In this document: positions 53,550 to 62,308 of the stretch, one piece after another
How positions within the stretch are numbered: position 1 is the first letter of the stretch
Layout of the letters: each line of letters opens with the position of its first letter
Program-made: the position numbers and the translations under genes
From: Halomicrobium urmianum
GTDB lineage: Archaea > Halobacteriota > Halobacteria > Halobacteriales > Haloarculaceae
Assembly: GCF_020217425.1 (NCBI RefSeq)
Contig: NZ_CP084090.1
Span: 2,418,001 to 2,482,000, forward strand
Reading direction: 5' to 3'
Length of the DNA stretch: 64,000 nucleotides
Notes under the pieces: generated by a model
What the model saw: the letters and a program-made list of their open reading frames with translations, nothing else
What the model was told of the DNA's origin: nothing
The model's database searches: none

Positions 53550-53583
53550 GGGATAAAGAGTGCTATTGTAGTCCGGATCCGGA
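53550..53583 (-). promoter_or_regulatory. Promoter with 12-bp palindrome upstream of the permease gene
   Basis: TCCGGATCCGGA at 53572-53583 is a perfect palindrome, and TTCCGGAA occurs nearby (about 53540-53547). Between them, on the minus strand, CTTTATCC (about 53550-53557) resembles a TATA box. The palindrome lies just upstream of it, the position of an archaeal activator or repressor site. The leader to ATG 53322 would be about 200 nt. The Lrp gene next door could be the regulator (inference). Confidence 0.45.
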
Positions 53584-53620
53584 AATGAACGAATGGTATA
53601 TTCCTGTATCGGAAGTATAG

Positions 53621-54118
53621 CTAGTCGGCCTCGCCCTCGGCGTCGACCTCGGTCGCCGTCGGGCCGAACAGGTGGAGGGGCTGCTCGTACTCGTTGCGGA
53701 TCAGGTCCTCGTCGACGACTTCGAGGCCGACGTCGTTGAGCTCTCGCCCGATGCGGCTGAGGTCGTTGCCGTCGACCCCGACGACCTCGACCTGCACGTT
53801 CTCCGCCCCGGTCATCACCTCCCGGACGGCGACGACGCCGGGCACCTCCAGGGCGCGCCTGGCGATCTCCTCGCGCTCGTGGATCGGCGCGGTGCAGACG
53901 ATCAGGGTGTGTAACTGGTAGCCAGCGGCCTCGTAGTTGACCTGCGCGCCGTACCCCTCGATGATGCCCGCCTCCTCCAAGCGCTCGATCCGGTTGCGGA
54001 CGGTCCGCGGCGAGACGTCCGCCGACTCGGCCACGTCGCTGGCGGCCGTCTTGCGCGAGTTGTGCTGGAGCGCGTGGAGGATGCGCCTGTCCAGGTCGTC
54101 TATCGGACGGTCGACCAT
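53621..54118 (-). CDS. Lrp/AsnC-family transcriptional regulator
   Basis: The 165-residue protein has the Lrp layout: an N-terminal HTH ([52 protein letters not shown]) and a C-terminal RAM/AsnC ligand-binding domain (about 60-150, [30 protein letters not shown]). Lrp proteins respond to amino acids. The gene lies between the amino-acid permease and divergent aspS, so both are candidate targets (inference). ATG 54118 matches the family start; ATG 54136 is an alternative. Confidence 0.9.
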   Translation of the reverse strand: MVDRPIDDLDRRILHALQHNSRKTAASDVAESADVSPRTVRNRIERLEEAGIIEGYGAQVNYEAAGYQLHTLIVCTAPIHEREEIARRALEVPGVVAVREVMTGAENVQVEVVGVDGNDLSRIGRELNDVGLEVVDEDLIRNEYEQPLHLFGPTATEVDAEGEAD

Positions 54119-54192
54119 ACCGGCCGGCTTCGTCATCCCCCCACCTAAGCGTACTGTCGGCCGCTGGCCCGGCCGGCGGGCTCGAAAGACTG

Positions 54193-54200
54193 TTCTTAAG
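54193..54200 (+). promoter_or_regulatory. TATA box of aspS
   Basis: TTCTTAAG lies 25-32 nt upstream of ATG 54225, predicting a leaderless aspS transcript. It also lies in the 106-bp divergent spacer shared with the Lrp gene. Confidence 0.5.
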
Positions 54201-54224
54201 TCACGTCCTCCAGAACGGACGCCC

Positions 54225-55523
54225 ATGGACGAGCGAACCTACACCGCGGACGCCGAGCCCGGCAAGACAGTCACCGTGGCCGGCTGGGTCCACGAGATCC
54301 GGGACCTCGGCGGCATCGCCTTCCTGATCCTCCGGGACAAGTCCGGGAAGATTCAGGTCAAGTTCGAGAAGGACGAGATGGACGAGGACCTCGTGGAGAC
54401 GGGGCTGAACGTCCACCGGGAGTCCGTGCTCACCGTCACTGGCGACGTCGAGGAGGAGCCCCGCGCGCCCACCGGCGTCGAGGTCACGCCCGACTCGCTG
54501 GAGGTCGTCTCCGAGGCCGACCCCGAACTGCCGCTCGACCCCTCCGGCAAGGTCGACGCGGAACTCTCAACGCGGCTGGACAACCGCACGCTGGACCTCC
54601 GCAAGGACGAGGTCAAGGCTATCTTCGAGATCCGCGCCGAGGTCCTGCGCGCCGTCCGCGAGCAGTTCCGCGAGCTGGGCTGCACGGAGATCAACACGCC
54701 GAAGATCGTCGCTACCGGCACCGAAGGCGGCACGGAGCTGTTCCCGATCACCTACTTCGGCCAGGAGGCCTTCATGAACCAGAGCCCCCAGCTGTTCAAG
54801 CAGCTGATGGTCGGCTCCGGCCTGGAGCGGGTGTTCGAGATCGGCCCGATCTTCCGCGCCGAGGAGCACAACACGCCGCGGCACCTCAACGAGGCCACCT
54901 CCATCGACTTCGAGTCGGCCTTCTACGACCACGAGGACGCCATGGACGCCTGCGAGTCGGTCGTCCGCGCCGCCTACGAGGTCGTCGAGGCAAACTGCCA
55001 GGAGCAGCTGGAAGCCCTCGACCTGCAGGACGACTTTTCGGCCCCCGCCGAGAGCTTCCCCCGGCTCACCTACGAGGAGGCCATCGACCGCATCAACGCC
55101 ACCGGCGAACTCGACGAGCCGCTCGTGTGGGGCGACGACCTCTCCACCGAGGCCGAGCACGCCCTCGGCCAGGACGTCGGCCAGCACTACTTCATCACCG
55201 ACTGGCCCAGCGAGATCAAGCCCTTCTACATCATGGACAAGGACGACGAGGTCTCCACCGGCTTCGACATGATGCACCCCGAGATGGAGCTGGTCTCCGG
55301 CGGCCAGCGTGAGCACCGCCACGACCAGCTCGTCCAGGGCTTCGAACAGCAGGGCCTGGACCCCGAGGCCTTCGAGTACTACACCAAGATGTTCAAGTAC
55401 GGCATGCCGCCCCACGCCGGCTGGGGCCTCGGCGGCGAGCGCCTCATCATGACGATGCTCGGCCTCGGCAACATCCGCGAGGCGGTGCTGTTCCCGCGAG
55501 ACCGACAGCGACTCAGTCCGTAG
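54225..55523 (+). CDS. aspS: Aspartyl-tRNA synthetase (archaeal type)
   Basis: AspRS charges tRNA-Asp, and in archaea with GatCAB often also tRNA-Asn. The 432-residue protein has the OB-fold anticodon domain ([20 protein letters not shown]), motif 2 as [21 protein letters not shown], and the class II motif 3 [15 protein letters not shown] near the end (about 408-422). The archaeal/eukaryotic type is indicated by the short length without the bacterial GAD insertion. Its ending [10 protein letters not shown] is typical. A small hairpin (55514-55528) covers the stop codon. Confidence 0.96.
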   Translation: MDERTYTADAEPGKTVTVAGWVHEIRDLGGIAFLILRDKSGKIQVKFEKDEMDEDLVETGLNVHRESVLTVTGDVEEEPRAPTGVEVTPDSLEVVSEADPELPLDPSGKVDAELSTRLDNRTLDLRKDEVKAIFEIRAEVLRAVREQFRELGCTEINTPKIVATGTEGGTELFPITYFGQEAFMNQSPQLFKQLMVGSGLERVFEIGPIFRAEEHNTPRHLNEATSIDFESAFYDHEDAMDACESVVRAAYEVVEANCQEQLEALDLQDDFSAPAESFPRLTYEEAIDRINATGELDEPLVWGDDLSTEAEHALGQDVGQHYFITDWPSEIKPFYIMDKDDEVSTGFDMMHPEMELVSGGQREHRHDQLVQGFEQQGLDPEAFEYYTKMFKYGMPPHAGWGLGGERLIMTMLGLGNIREAVLFPRDRQRLSP

Positions 55524-55670
55524 GACTGGTCGCTGGCCGTCGAGCGGGAGCTCGGGAGAGCTTTGCTCTCTCGGTGTTCCCGCGGGATCGCCAGCGTTTG
55601 TCGCCGTAAGCGACAAACCTTGGAGCCAGCGAGACGAGCGGTGCGTGGTTCGAGCGGAGCGAGAACCACG
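55514..55670. repeat. Cluster of hairpins between aspS and the AIM24 gene
   Basis: Three dyads occur in 157 bp. CAGTCC-GTA-GGACTG at 55514-55528 includes the aspS stop codon. GTTTGTCGC-CGTAA-GCGACAAAC at 55596-55618 has a 9-bp stem. GTGGTTC/GAACCAC at 55645-55651 and 55663-55669 has a GCGGAGCGA-type loop. A short CGGC-GAA-GCCG follows near 55680. The rest of the 310-bp spacer (55524-55833) has no gene. These may end or stabilise the aspS transcript or be repeat-derived. Confidence 0.65.
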
Positions 55671-55833
55671 AGTGCGAACGGCGAAGCCGTGAGCGGAGCC
55701 AGTCTCGCAGGACCGCCAGCGTCTGAGCCCGCAGGCGAGGACTCCGACACTGCGATTCGCACGGACCGCGACCGAACCTTCTTTCTCCCGTCGCTGCGAC
55801 GCGCCGAGCGAGCCGCCCTGGCTCCCTGATACC

Positions 55834-56496
55834 ATGGACATCGAAGACTTCGCCTCCGAGAACGAACCGACCGAGACCGACGCGCCCTTCGAACTGGAGA
55901 ACAGCTACACCCTTGACGTGGACGTCGACGGGACCGTCCTGGCCAAGGCCGGGTCGATGGTCGCCTACACGGGCGATCTGTCCTTCACCGGCAAGGCCTC
56001 CGCGGAGGGCGGGATCACCGGCTTCCTCAAGGAGGCCGCAACCGGCGAGGGAACGCCCGTGATGACCGTCGAGGGCGACGGCCACGTCTACCTCGCGGAC
56101 CGCCAGAAGAAGGTGCAGGTCCTCGAACTCGACGCCGACGACGCCATCACGGTCAACGGCGAGGACGTCCTGGCCTTCGAGTCGGACCTCTCCTACGAGA
56201 TCAGCACCATCGACAGCCTCGCGGGCTCCTTCGCCGGCGGCCTCACCAACGTCTACCTCGAGGGCCCGGGGTACGTCGCGCTGACCACCCACGGCGACCC
56301 GCTGGTGCTGGAGCCGCCCGTCTCCACCGACCCCAGCGCCACGGTCGCCTGGAGCGGGACGTCGCCGGACGTCGAGGTCAACAAGAACCTCTCGGACATG
56401 ATCGGCCAGGAGTCCGGCGAGCGATTCCAGATGAACTTCGACGGCGACGGCGGCTTCGTCGTCGTCCAGCCCTACGAGGAACACGGCGGGGCCTGA
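55834..56496 (+). CDS. AIM24-family protein
   Basis: The 220-residue protein belongs to the TIGR00266/AIM24 family of beta-rich trimer-forming proteins. It shows the family pattern AKAGSMVAYTGDLSFTGK, GEGTPVMTVEGDGHVYLADRQK, VNGEDVLAFESDLSYEISTI and FVVVQPYEE. Mitochondrial AIM24 affects inner-membrane organisation; archaeal and bacterial members have no established role. The start ATG 55834 follows the hairpin cluster by about 160 bp. Confidence 0.85.
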   Translation: MDIEDFASENEPTETDAPFELENSYTLDVDVDGTVLAKAGSMVAYTGDLSFTGKASAEGGITGFLKEAATGEGTPVMTVEGDGHVYLADRQKKVQVLELDADDAITVNGEDVLAFESDLSYEISTIDSLAGSFAGGLTNVYLEGPGYVALTTHGDPLVLEPPVSTDPSATVAWSGTSPDVEVNKNLSDMIGQESGERFQMNFDGDGGFVVVQPYEEHGGA

Positions 56497-56562
56497 CTCC
56501 CTGCCGGAACCGCCGCGGACAGTCGCGCCAGTCCTTTCTTCCTGCCCGGCCAACCGCGAGTG

Positions 56563-57183
56563 ATGGAGTGGACGGTGTACAACTTCGAGTGCGCCGACGC
56601 GGACGCGCGGGAGTCACTGCTCGAGTGGTTCGAGGCGACCAGCCCGGTCGAGATTCCCGAAGACGACGACAGCGTCCATGGCGTGCTCACCGACGCCGGC
56701 GGCGAGGAGATCAGGGCGGATCTGGCGTGGATCGCCGAGTACGTCTACGTCCTGACGAATCCGCGGGTCGACGGCCTGCTCGACGACTCCGCCGACCGCT
56801 GGGAGCGGGCCGTCGTCGCCGAGTTCGACAGCACGACCGAGACCTGTGAGGAAGCGACGCTGTACCGCAGCGAGGGCGGTGAGGCCGTCGAACAGGCCCG
56901 CTACGAGGGCGTCGAGGAACTGGGCGGGCAGGGGATGGTCTACCGCTTCGCCATGGACCACCAGTTCCGCTTCCGGGCGTTCGCGCACGCGCCGCCGGCC
57001 CCCACGATCACGAAGCACTTCGGCGCGTTCGACGCCGTCGTCGGACTGGGCTGGGGCAGCGACGGGACGGACGTCTTCGAGCGCGAAACCGGCGTCTCAC
57101 CGACGGCGCAGGGCGTGGCGTTCCTGGAGGACGACCCGGTTCTCGACGAGGGCGAGTTCTACGAGGCGGACGGTTCGAGGTGA
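56563..57183 (+). CDS. Conserved haloarchaeal protein of unknown function
   Basis: I recognise no named family. The 206-residue soluble acidic protein starts MEWTVYNFECADADARESLLEWFE and has alternating beta strands (VYVLTNPRVDG, FAMDHQFRFRAFAHAPPAP, HFGAFDAVVGLGWGSDG). No catalytic motif is evident. GTG 56560 and ATG 56563 are adjacent starts; ATG is preferred. It lies between the AIM24 gene and the convergent toxin-antitoxin pair, with a 14-bp gap to the latter. Confidence 0.65.
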   Translation: MEWTVYNFECADADARESLLEWFEATSPVEIPEDDDSVHGVLTDAGGEEIRADLAWIAEYVYVLTNPRVDGLLDDSADRWERAVVAEFDSTTETCEEATLYRSEGGEAVEQARYEGVEELGGQGMVYRFAMDHQFRFRAFAHAPPAPTITKHFGAFDAVVGLGWGSDGTDVFERETGVSPTAQGVAFLEDDPVLDEGEFYEADGSR

Positions 57184-57196
57184 GTCCACCGTTCAG

Positions 57197-57709
57197 TCAC
57201 TCGGCGACTTCTCCCACTGCCCGCTCCCGGAGTTCGCCGGTCATGTGGAGGCCGTGCTGGTCGATCCGGCGGACGATGCGCTTGGCCTGGCTGGGCTTGA
57301 GGTACTTGTCCTCGATGGTCGCCCGGACGACGACGCCGAAGCTACTGGAGACCTCGGCGCCCAGGCCCTGTGCCAGCCGGCGGACGGTGCGGTCCTGCGA
57401 GAGGACGGCGACGGCCGTCCGGTCCTCGGGGTCGCGGTGGGCGAGCACGCCGGCGATCACGGCGACGCTGGCTCCCAGCGGGCGGCCGAGCAGCGAGCGG
57501 GCTTGCTCGGCGTGCTCCCCGTCCGCGGTCGTCTCGACGTCGCCGGCGTCGAGGTATCCTTCGAGGTTCGTCGCCGCGGGCTCGACGTCCACGGCGTCGG
57601 CGACGGCCTCGGGGATCACCACGTCGCCGTCGAACGCGTCCAGCAGCGAGAGCTCCCCCACCTGGCCGAGGTCGTACAGCGTCGTCGGGCCGACGTAGAT
57701 GCGCGTCAT
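57197..57709 (-). CDS. PIN-like toxin of a toxin-antitoxin pair
   Basis: The 170-residue protein has a PIN-like/DUF3368-type layout: DGDVVIPEAVADAV, a central region with GASVAVIAGVLAHRDPEDRTAVAVLSQD (an acidic ligand in the last strand), and the tail segment TIEDKYLKPSQAKRIVRRI. PIN toxins are Mg-dependent ribonucleases that cleave tRNA, rRNA or mRNA. The partner gene encodes a UPF0175-type antitoxin and its stop overlaps this ATG as ATGA. The usual acidic PIN residues are only partly recognisable, so activity is inferred. Confidence 0.78.
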   Translation of the reverse strand: MTRIYVGPTTLYDLGQVGELSLLDAFDGDVVIPEAVADAVDVEPAATNLEGYLDAGDVETTADGEHAEQARSLLGRPLGASVAVIAGVLAHRDPEDRTAVAVLSQDRTVRRLAQGLGAEVSSSFGVVVRATIEDKYLKPSQAKRIVRRIDQHGLHMTGELRERAVGEVAE

Positions 57710-58008
57710 AGTTCAGTCGCGGTGTCGGCGTCGATCTCCAGATCGGAGAGGTCCAGTTGCGTCGTGAGGTTGCGCTCGCGGGCCACGTCCAGCCACTCGG
57801 CGATCGAGAGATCGGCGATCTCGGCCGCCTCCGCCGCGGAGACGTCGCCCGACTGGTACCGCTCGACGGCGACCCGCACCCGCAGCGTCTCCAGGCCCTC
57901 CCGCAGGGCCTTCCGGATGGTGGTCGATCGGTCCTCCGAGAGCATGTCCGCGACCGCGTCCAGTTCCTCCTTCTCCTCGGCCGGCAGCCGCGCGCTGATC
58001 GTCGGCAT
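57706..58008 (-). CDS. UPF0175-family antitoxin
   Basis: The 100-residue protein matches UPF0175 antitoxins. A ribbon-helix-helix-type N-terminus (ISARLPAEEKEELDAVADML, STTIRKALREGLETLRV) is followed by a helical region with RYQSGDVSAAEAAEIADLSIAEWLDVARERN, a helix-turn-helix-like segment used in DNA binding and toxin neutralisation. It is transcribed before the toxin, with a 4-bp ATGA overlap, the usual order of such pairs. Autoregulation of the pair is likely (inference). Confidence 0.85.
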   Translation of the reverse strand: MPTISARLPAEEKEELDAVADMLSEDRSTTIRKALREGLETLRVRVAVERYQSGDVSAAEAAEIADLSIAEWLDVARERNLTTQLDLSDLEIDADTATEL

Positions 58009-58081
58009 GTGTGCGTCCGATTACGGCGTCACACATAAGCGCACCGGGGGACCGTCCGGGCGACGTGTCGGGACCGTCAGC

Positions 58082-58088
58082 GCTTAAT
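58082..58088 (+). promoter_or_regulatory. TATA box of the pantoate kinase gene
   Basis: GCTTAAT lies 24-30 nt upstream of ATG 58112, predicting a leaderless transcript. Confidence 0.5.
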
Positions 58089-58111
58089 CGCCGCGGCGGC
58101 AGGAGTGAGCC

Positions 58112-58939
58112 ATGACCGAGGCCACGGCGTTCGTCCCGGGACACGTCACCGGCTTCTTCACCGCGGAACCGGCCGAGGACCCGATCGAGGCGGGCTCGCG
58201 CGGGGGCGGCCTCGCGCTGGGAGACGGCGTGAGGGTGACCGTCAGCCCCGCCGACGAGCGGTCGGTCCGGCTGAACGGCGAGGCGATCGAGGTCGGCGCC
58301 GTCGAGCGCGTCCTCTCGGCGCTCGACGCGACCGTCGCGGTCCGGGCGGAGACGGACCTGCCGCTCGGATCGGGGTTCGGCGTCTCCGGGGCGACGGCGC
58401 TGGGCGCGGCCCTCGCGGCCAACGCCGCGCTCGATCGGGGCCTCTCGGAGAACGAACTCGTCGCCGTCGCCCACGGCGCCGAGGTCCAGGCCGGGACCGG
58501 ACTGGGCGACGTGGTCGCGCAGGCCCGCGGCGGCGTCCCGCTCCGGCTCGAGCCCGGCGGACCGGAGTACAACTACGTCGACGCCGTGCCCGCCCGCGGG
58601 CGCGTCGAGTACCTCGTCCGCGGCGAACTCGATACGGAGGACGTCATCACCGGCGACACGGAAGAGCTGACCGCGGCCGGCGAGCGGGCGCTCTCGCGGG
58701 TAGTCCGCGAGCCCACGATGGACGGGTTCATGCGCGCCTCGCGGCGGTTCGCCCGCGAGGCCGATCTGCTGACGCCCGCGGTCCGCTCGGTCGTCGAGGA
58801 CGTCATCGAGGCCGGCGGCGACGCCTCGATGGCGATGCTCGGCGAGACCGTCTTCGCGCTCGGCACGGGGCTGACCGACGCCGGCTACGACGCCGGCGTC
58901 ACCGAGATCCACCCCGGCGGCGCGACGCTGGAACCGTGA
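58112..58939 (+). CDS. Pantoate kinase (archaeal CoA pathway)
   Basis: The enzyme phosphorylates pantoate to 4-phosphopantoate, replacing the bacterial pantothenate synthetase/kinase order. The 275-residue GHMP kinase has the ATP-binding motif DLPLGSGFGVSGATALG (about 81-97), the N-terminal AFVPGHVTGFFTAE typical of this subgroup, GAEVQAGTGLGDVVAQARGG, and a C-terminal GHMP domain. The next enzyme, 4-phosphopantoate-beta-alanine ligase, is encoded 3.4 kb downstream at 62309. Confidence 0.92.
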   Translation: MTEATAFVPGHVTGFFTAEPAEDPIEAGSRGGGLALGDGVRVTVSPADERSVRLNGEAIEVGAVERVLSALDATVAVRAETDLPLGSGFGVSGATALGAALAANAALDRGLSENELVAVAHGAEVQAGTGLGDVVAQARGGVPLRLEPGGPEYNYVDAVPARGRVEYLVRGELDTEDVITGDTEELTAAGERALSRVVREPTMDGFMRASRRFAREADLLTPAVRSVVEDVIEAGGDASMAMLGETVFALGTGLTDAGYDAGVTEIHPGGATLEP

Positions 58940-58954
58940 GAATCGGAGGGGTCG

Positions 58955-60364
58955 TCAGTCGTCCGCCTCGTCGCCGACCGCGCCGGCGGGCGTCGACCCG
59001 ACGCTCGCGCGGAGGTCGGCCTCGATGGCCTCCAGCGAGCGGCCCTTCGTCTCCGGGACGTACCGGTAACTGAAGACCAGTGCGACGACGCTGCAGGCGC
59101 CGAACAGCCAGAAGGTCCACGACTGGCCGACGCTGGACCGCAGCATCGGGAAGGCCAGCGAGACGATCAGGTTCGCCAGCCAGTTGGCGACGGTCACCAG
59201 CCCCATCGCGCTGCCCCGGACGGACAGCGGGTAGATCTCCGAGGCCAGCAGCCAGAACACCGGTCCGAGGCCGATGGCGAAGAAGGCGACGAACAGCATC
59301 AGGCTACCCGTGGCGGCCCAGCCGAGAACGCCGTCGAAGCCCGGAAGGTAGAAGACGGCGCCGAGGATCCCCAGGGTCGCGACCATGCCGCCGATGCCGA
59401 CCAGAAGCAGCGCGCGGCGGCCGACGCGGTCGATCAGCGCGATGGCGACGATCGTCATGATCACGTTGACGGCGCCGATGCCGACCGTCGCGAGGATCGA
59501 GGTGACGTCGCCGAAGCCGGTCGACTCGAGGACGGTCGGCGCGTAGTACATGACGGCGTTGATGCCGGTCACCTGCTGGAAGACGGCGAGCCCGAGGCCG
59601 ACGATCAGAGCCGGGCGGAGCCACGACTCGAACAGGTCGCTCAGTCCCGTCCCGGACTGCTTTGCGACCGTCTCCTCGATCTCCGCGAGTTCCTCCTCGA
59701 CGCCGCTCTGGCGAGTGCGCCGGAGGACCGCCCGGGCCTCGTCCTCGCGCCCGCGCTCGTAGAGCCAGCGGGGGCTCTCGGGCATCTTGGCCATTCCGAC
59801 GGCGAGGACGACGGCCGGGACCATCCCGGCACCGAGCATCCACCGCCAGGCGCCCGCGCCGGCGAAGGCGTAGTTGACGAAGTACGACGCCAGGATGCCC
59901 ACGGTAACCATCAGCTGGTTCAGCGACGTGAGCGCGCCGCGGATCCGCGGCGGTGCGATCTCCGAGATGTACAGCGGCCCAACGATCGACGCGAACCCGA
60001 TGGCGAGCCCGTCGATCAGCCGCCCTGCGACGAGCACGGGGACGTTCGGGGCGACGGCCATCAGGAACGACCCGACGAAGAACACGCCCGCGCCCAGCAG
60101 GATCAGCCGCCGGCGACCGAGGCGGTCGGACAGGCGACCGCCGACGGCCGCCCCGAGTGCCGCTCCCGCCATCGCGCCGCTGACGACGATTCCCTCCACC
60201 AGCGGGGACATGGTGAACGTGTCCTGAATGTAGAGGAACGCGCCGGAGATGATTCCGGTGTCGAACCCGAACAGGAGCCCGTTGAGCGCCGCCAGCGCCG
60301 CGGCGAGGTAGATGAACCGCCCACCCTCGCCGTCGACGAGACGGCGTACGTCTGCCATTGACAT
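58955..60364 (-). CDS. MFS sugar porter
   Basis: The 469-residue protein has 12 membrane helices and the sugar-porter signatures GRLSDRLGRRRLILLGAG (loop 2-3), PESPRWLYERGR (after helix 6), FQQVTGINAVMYYAPTV (helix 7), LIDRVGRRALLLVG (loop 8-9) and VPETKGRSLEAIE at the C-terminus. It probably imports a hexose or pentose by cation symport; the exact sugar cannot be told. ATG 60364 (alternatively ATG 60358) is used. It is followed by nothing on its strand and converges with pantoate kinase. Confidence 0.92.
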   Translation of the reverse strand: MSMADVRRLVDGEGGRFIYLAAALAALNGLLFGFDTGIISGAFLYIQDTFTMSPLVEGIVVSGAMAGAALGAAVGGRLSDRLGRRRLILLGAGVFFVGSFLMAVAPNVPVLVAGRLIDGLAIGFASIVGPLYISEIAPPRIRGALTSLNQLMVTVGILASYFVNYAFAGAGAWRWMLGAGMVPAVVLAVGMAKMPESPRWLYERGREDEARAVLRRTRQSGVEEELAEIEETVAKQSGTGLSDLFESWLRPALIVGLGLAVFQQVTGINAVMYYAPTVLESTGFGDVTSILATVGIGAVNVIMTIVAIALIDRVGRRALLLVGIGGMVATLGILGAVFYLPGFDGVLGWAATGSLMLFVAFFAIGLGPVFWLLASEIYPLSVRGSAMGLVTVANWLANLIVSLAFPMLRSSVGQSWTFWLFGACSVVALVFSYRYVPETKGRSLEAIEADLRASVGSTPAGAVGDEADD

Positions 60365-60558
60365 AGTTGCGAACGGGATAATTCTATCTAACGTTGGTAA
60401 AGAAGGGTTACGGTTTTGTTGTGGATAATCTTTGCTAGAAAATAGCCGGACGGCGCCGTGGTCGTGGGTGATAGAATGAGATAGTTAGCGGCGGTCGAAC
60501 GAGAGAGTTGACGGCACGGGTCGGAACGATTCCGGCGCTCTGTCCGGGCGCGACTGGA

Positions 60559-61992
60559 CTACCCGGACGCCGAGACGGACACGTTCGCCGACGCTTCGGC
60601 CGTTCCGCCCTCGCCGACGTTCACGGCCTCGACGGTTACGTCGTTTCCAACGTTAACTGCTCCTGAGGTCGCGTTCTCCCCGACGGTAACGTCGTCGGAG
60701 GTCGCGACGCCGGCGTCGCCGGCGTCGGCCGTCACGTCGCCGCCGGTCGAGGCGTCGATCGTGACGCTGCTCGTCGCGTCGTCCGAGGTGGCCTCGAGGT
60801 CGACGGACGCACTACCGTCCGTCGCAGTCACGTAGAGGTCGTTGACGGCGACGCCGTCAGCGACGGACTCGTCCGCCGAGGTTCGCAGCGCGGCGTCGGT
60901 GACGGTGCCGCTGACGGTCGTCCCGTCGATCCTGACGGTCTCGAGGACGTTGCCGGTTGACTCGTTCGTCGCGTGGATCGCCCACGCCGAGTTGCCGGTC
61001 AGCGTCACGTTCCGGTACTCGCCCTCGCTGGCGTCGTCGAGGTTGATCCCCGCCGGCTCGGCGTACGGGGCCGGGACCTCGGCGAGGGACTCCGGCACGT
61101 CGCCGGTCGTGTTCGCCACCGTGCTGTCCGTTACGGCGACGCGGTCGGAGCCGAACACGCCGAGACCGGTGTGGGCGCTGTCGGTGACCGTGGCGTTGCG
61201 GACCTGGCTGTCGTTCGAGACGAGCAGTTCGATCCCGACCGGGGAGCCCGAGACCGTGGCCCCGTCGATCGTCAGCCCCGGCGCGTACACCGCACCGACG
61301 GCGTTGACGCCGTTCGACTCCGCGGTGACGTTCGTGACGTCGCTCTCTGTCACGTTCACCGCCCAGAGCCCCCACTGGTTGTCGACCAGTCGGCTGTCCG
61401 CTGCGGTCACGTTCGTCGAGTCGAAGACGTCCATCCCGTCGGCGTTGGCCTCCGCGGTGACGTTCTCCATCCGAACGTCGGAGACGCCGTCCAGATAGAC
61501 GCCGAAGTATAGCCCCGTGACGGTGACGTCGCGGACAGTGACGTTCTCCGAACCGGCGGCGGCGACGCCGACGTTCGCCCACCGCTCGTCCGTGGCTACC
61601 GGGTAGTTCGCCAGCACCTCCGCGACGAGCGTCTCGTCGGCGGCCGTCTCGTTCTCGCTGAAGACGACCGACGGGGCCAGCGAGGCCGCCCGGAAAGCGG
61701 CGACGTCGCTCTCGTTCTGGCCGCCAGCGATCGCGTGTCCGTTCCCGTCCAGGACGACGTCGTCGGACGCGATCTCGATGCAGGTCCCGTTCGCGCCCTC
61801 GAGATCCGCGGCGAGGACGTAACTGCCCGGTTCAGTGATCGTCGTGCAGGCGTCGATCTCCGTCGGGCCCTGGGCGGCCTCCGTCTCCTGCGCTGCGGCC
61901 GCGCCCGTCGCCGCCCACCCGAGGCCGACGACCGACGCGACCAGCAGCACCGATGCGACGACTGTAGCTACCCGCGTGCTGTCTCGTGGCAT
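60559..61992 (-). CDS. Secreted right-handed parallel beta-helix protein (NosD-like)
   Basis: The 477-residue protein has an N-terminal Sec-type signal (VATVVASVLLVASVVGLGWA, about 8-27, ending in AAAAQE). Repeated beta-helix (PbH1/NosD) coils follow, rich in NVT and DVTN words such as SENVTVRDVTVTGLYFGVYL, VRMENVTAEANADGMDV and LTIDGATVSGSPVGIELL. Many NxT/S sequons suggest glycosylation. The C-terminus (about 400-477) is a Thr/Asp/Val-rich low-complexity region. ATG 61992 is chosen because the upstream in-frame sequence is basic and Pro-rich, unlike coding sequence. It is probably a surface protein binding polysaccharide (inference). Confidence 0.85.
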   Translation of the reverse strand: MPRDSTRVATVVASVLLVASVVGLGWAATGAAAAQETEAAQGPTEIDACTTITEPGSYVLAADLEGANGTCIEIASDDVVLDGNGHAIAGGQNESDVAAFRAASLAPSVVFSENETAADETLVAEVLANYPVATDERWANVGVAAAGSENVTVRDVTVTGLYFGVYLDGVSDVRMENVTAEANADGMDVFDSTNVTAADSRLVDNQWGLWAVNVTESDVTNVTAESNGVNAVGAVYAPGLTIDGATVSGSPVGIELLVSNDSQVRNATVTDSAHTGLGVFGSDRVAVTDSTVANTTGDVPESLAEVPAPYAEPAGINLDDASEGEYRNVTLTGNSAWAIHATNESTGNVLETVRIDGTTVSGTVTDAALRTSADESVADGVAVNDLYVTATDGSASVDLEATSDDATSSVTIDASTGGDVTADAGDAGVATSDDVTVGENATSGAVNVGNDVTVEAVNVGEGGTAEASANVSVSASG

Positions 61993-62308
61993 GCCCGGAT
62001 CCACCGACGGCGACGCCTTTGCTATGACGCGGATAGTCGGCGACAACGACCGGTTACCGATCCGCCCCGGGCGCGGCGGGCGGGTTCGGTCGGTCGACGG
62101 GCGGGCGGAACCTCCGGCACTGGCGATTTCGGGGAGTTCCCCGGCGTTCCGAGCACGACCCGCTAACGCCGACGTAAACGACGCGCTATCCGGATCAAAT
62201 CGGCGATTGAATGCGGGGTGAGCCGGTCGGCAGGTCCGGTCCGGCACGGTTCTCCACGATCGTCGCGGATAGCGGGCCGTTTTTTACCCCTCGCGCGGAG
62301 GTGAGACC
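61993..62308. promoter_or_regulatory. Divergent spacer with the phosphopantothenate synthetase start signals
   Basis: The 316-bp spacer holds no gene. At its right end GGAGGTGA (62297-62304), a full Shine-Dalgarno, stands 4 nt before ATG 62309. A T-rich TTTTTTACCC (about 62279-62288) sits at leaderless TATA distance, so this start carries both leadered and leaderless features. A promoter for the NosD-like gene is expected at the left end but is not clear. Confidence 0.5.
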
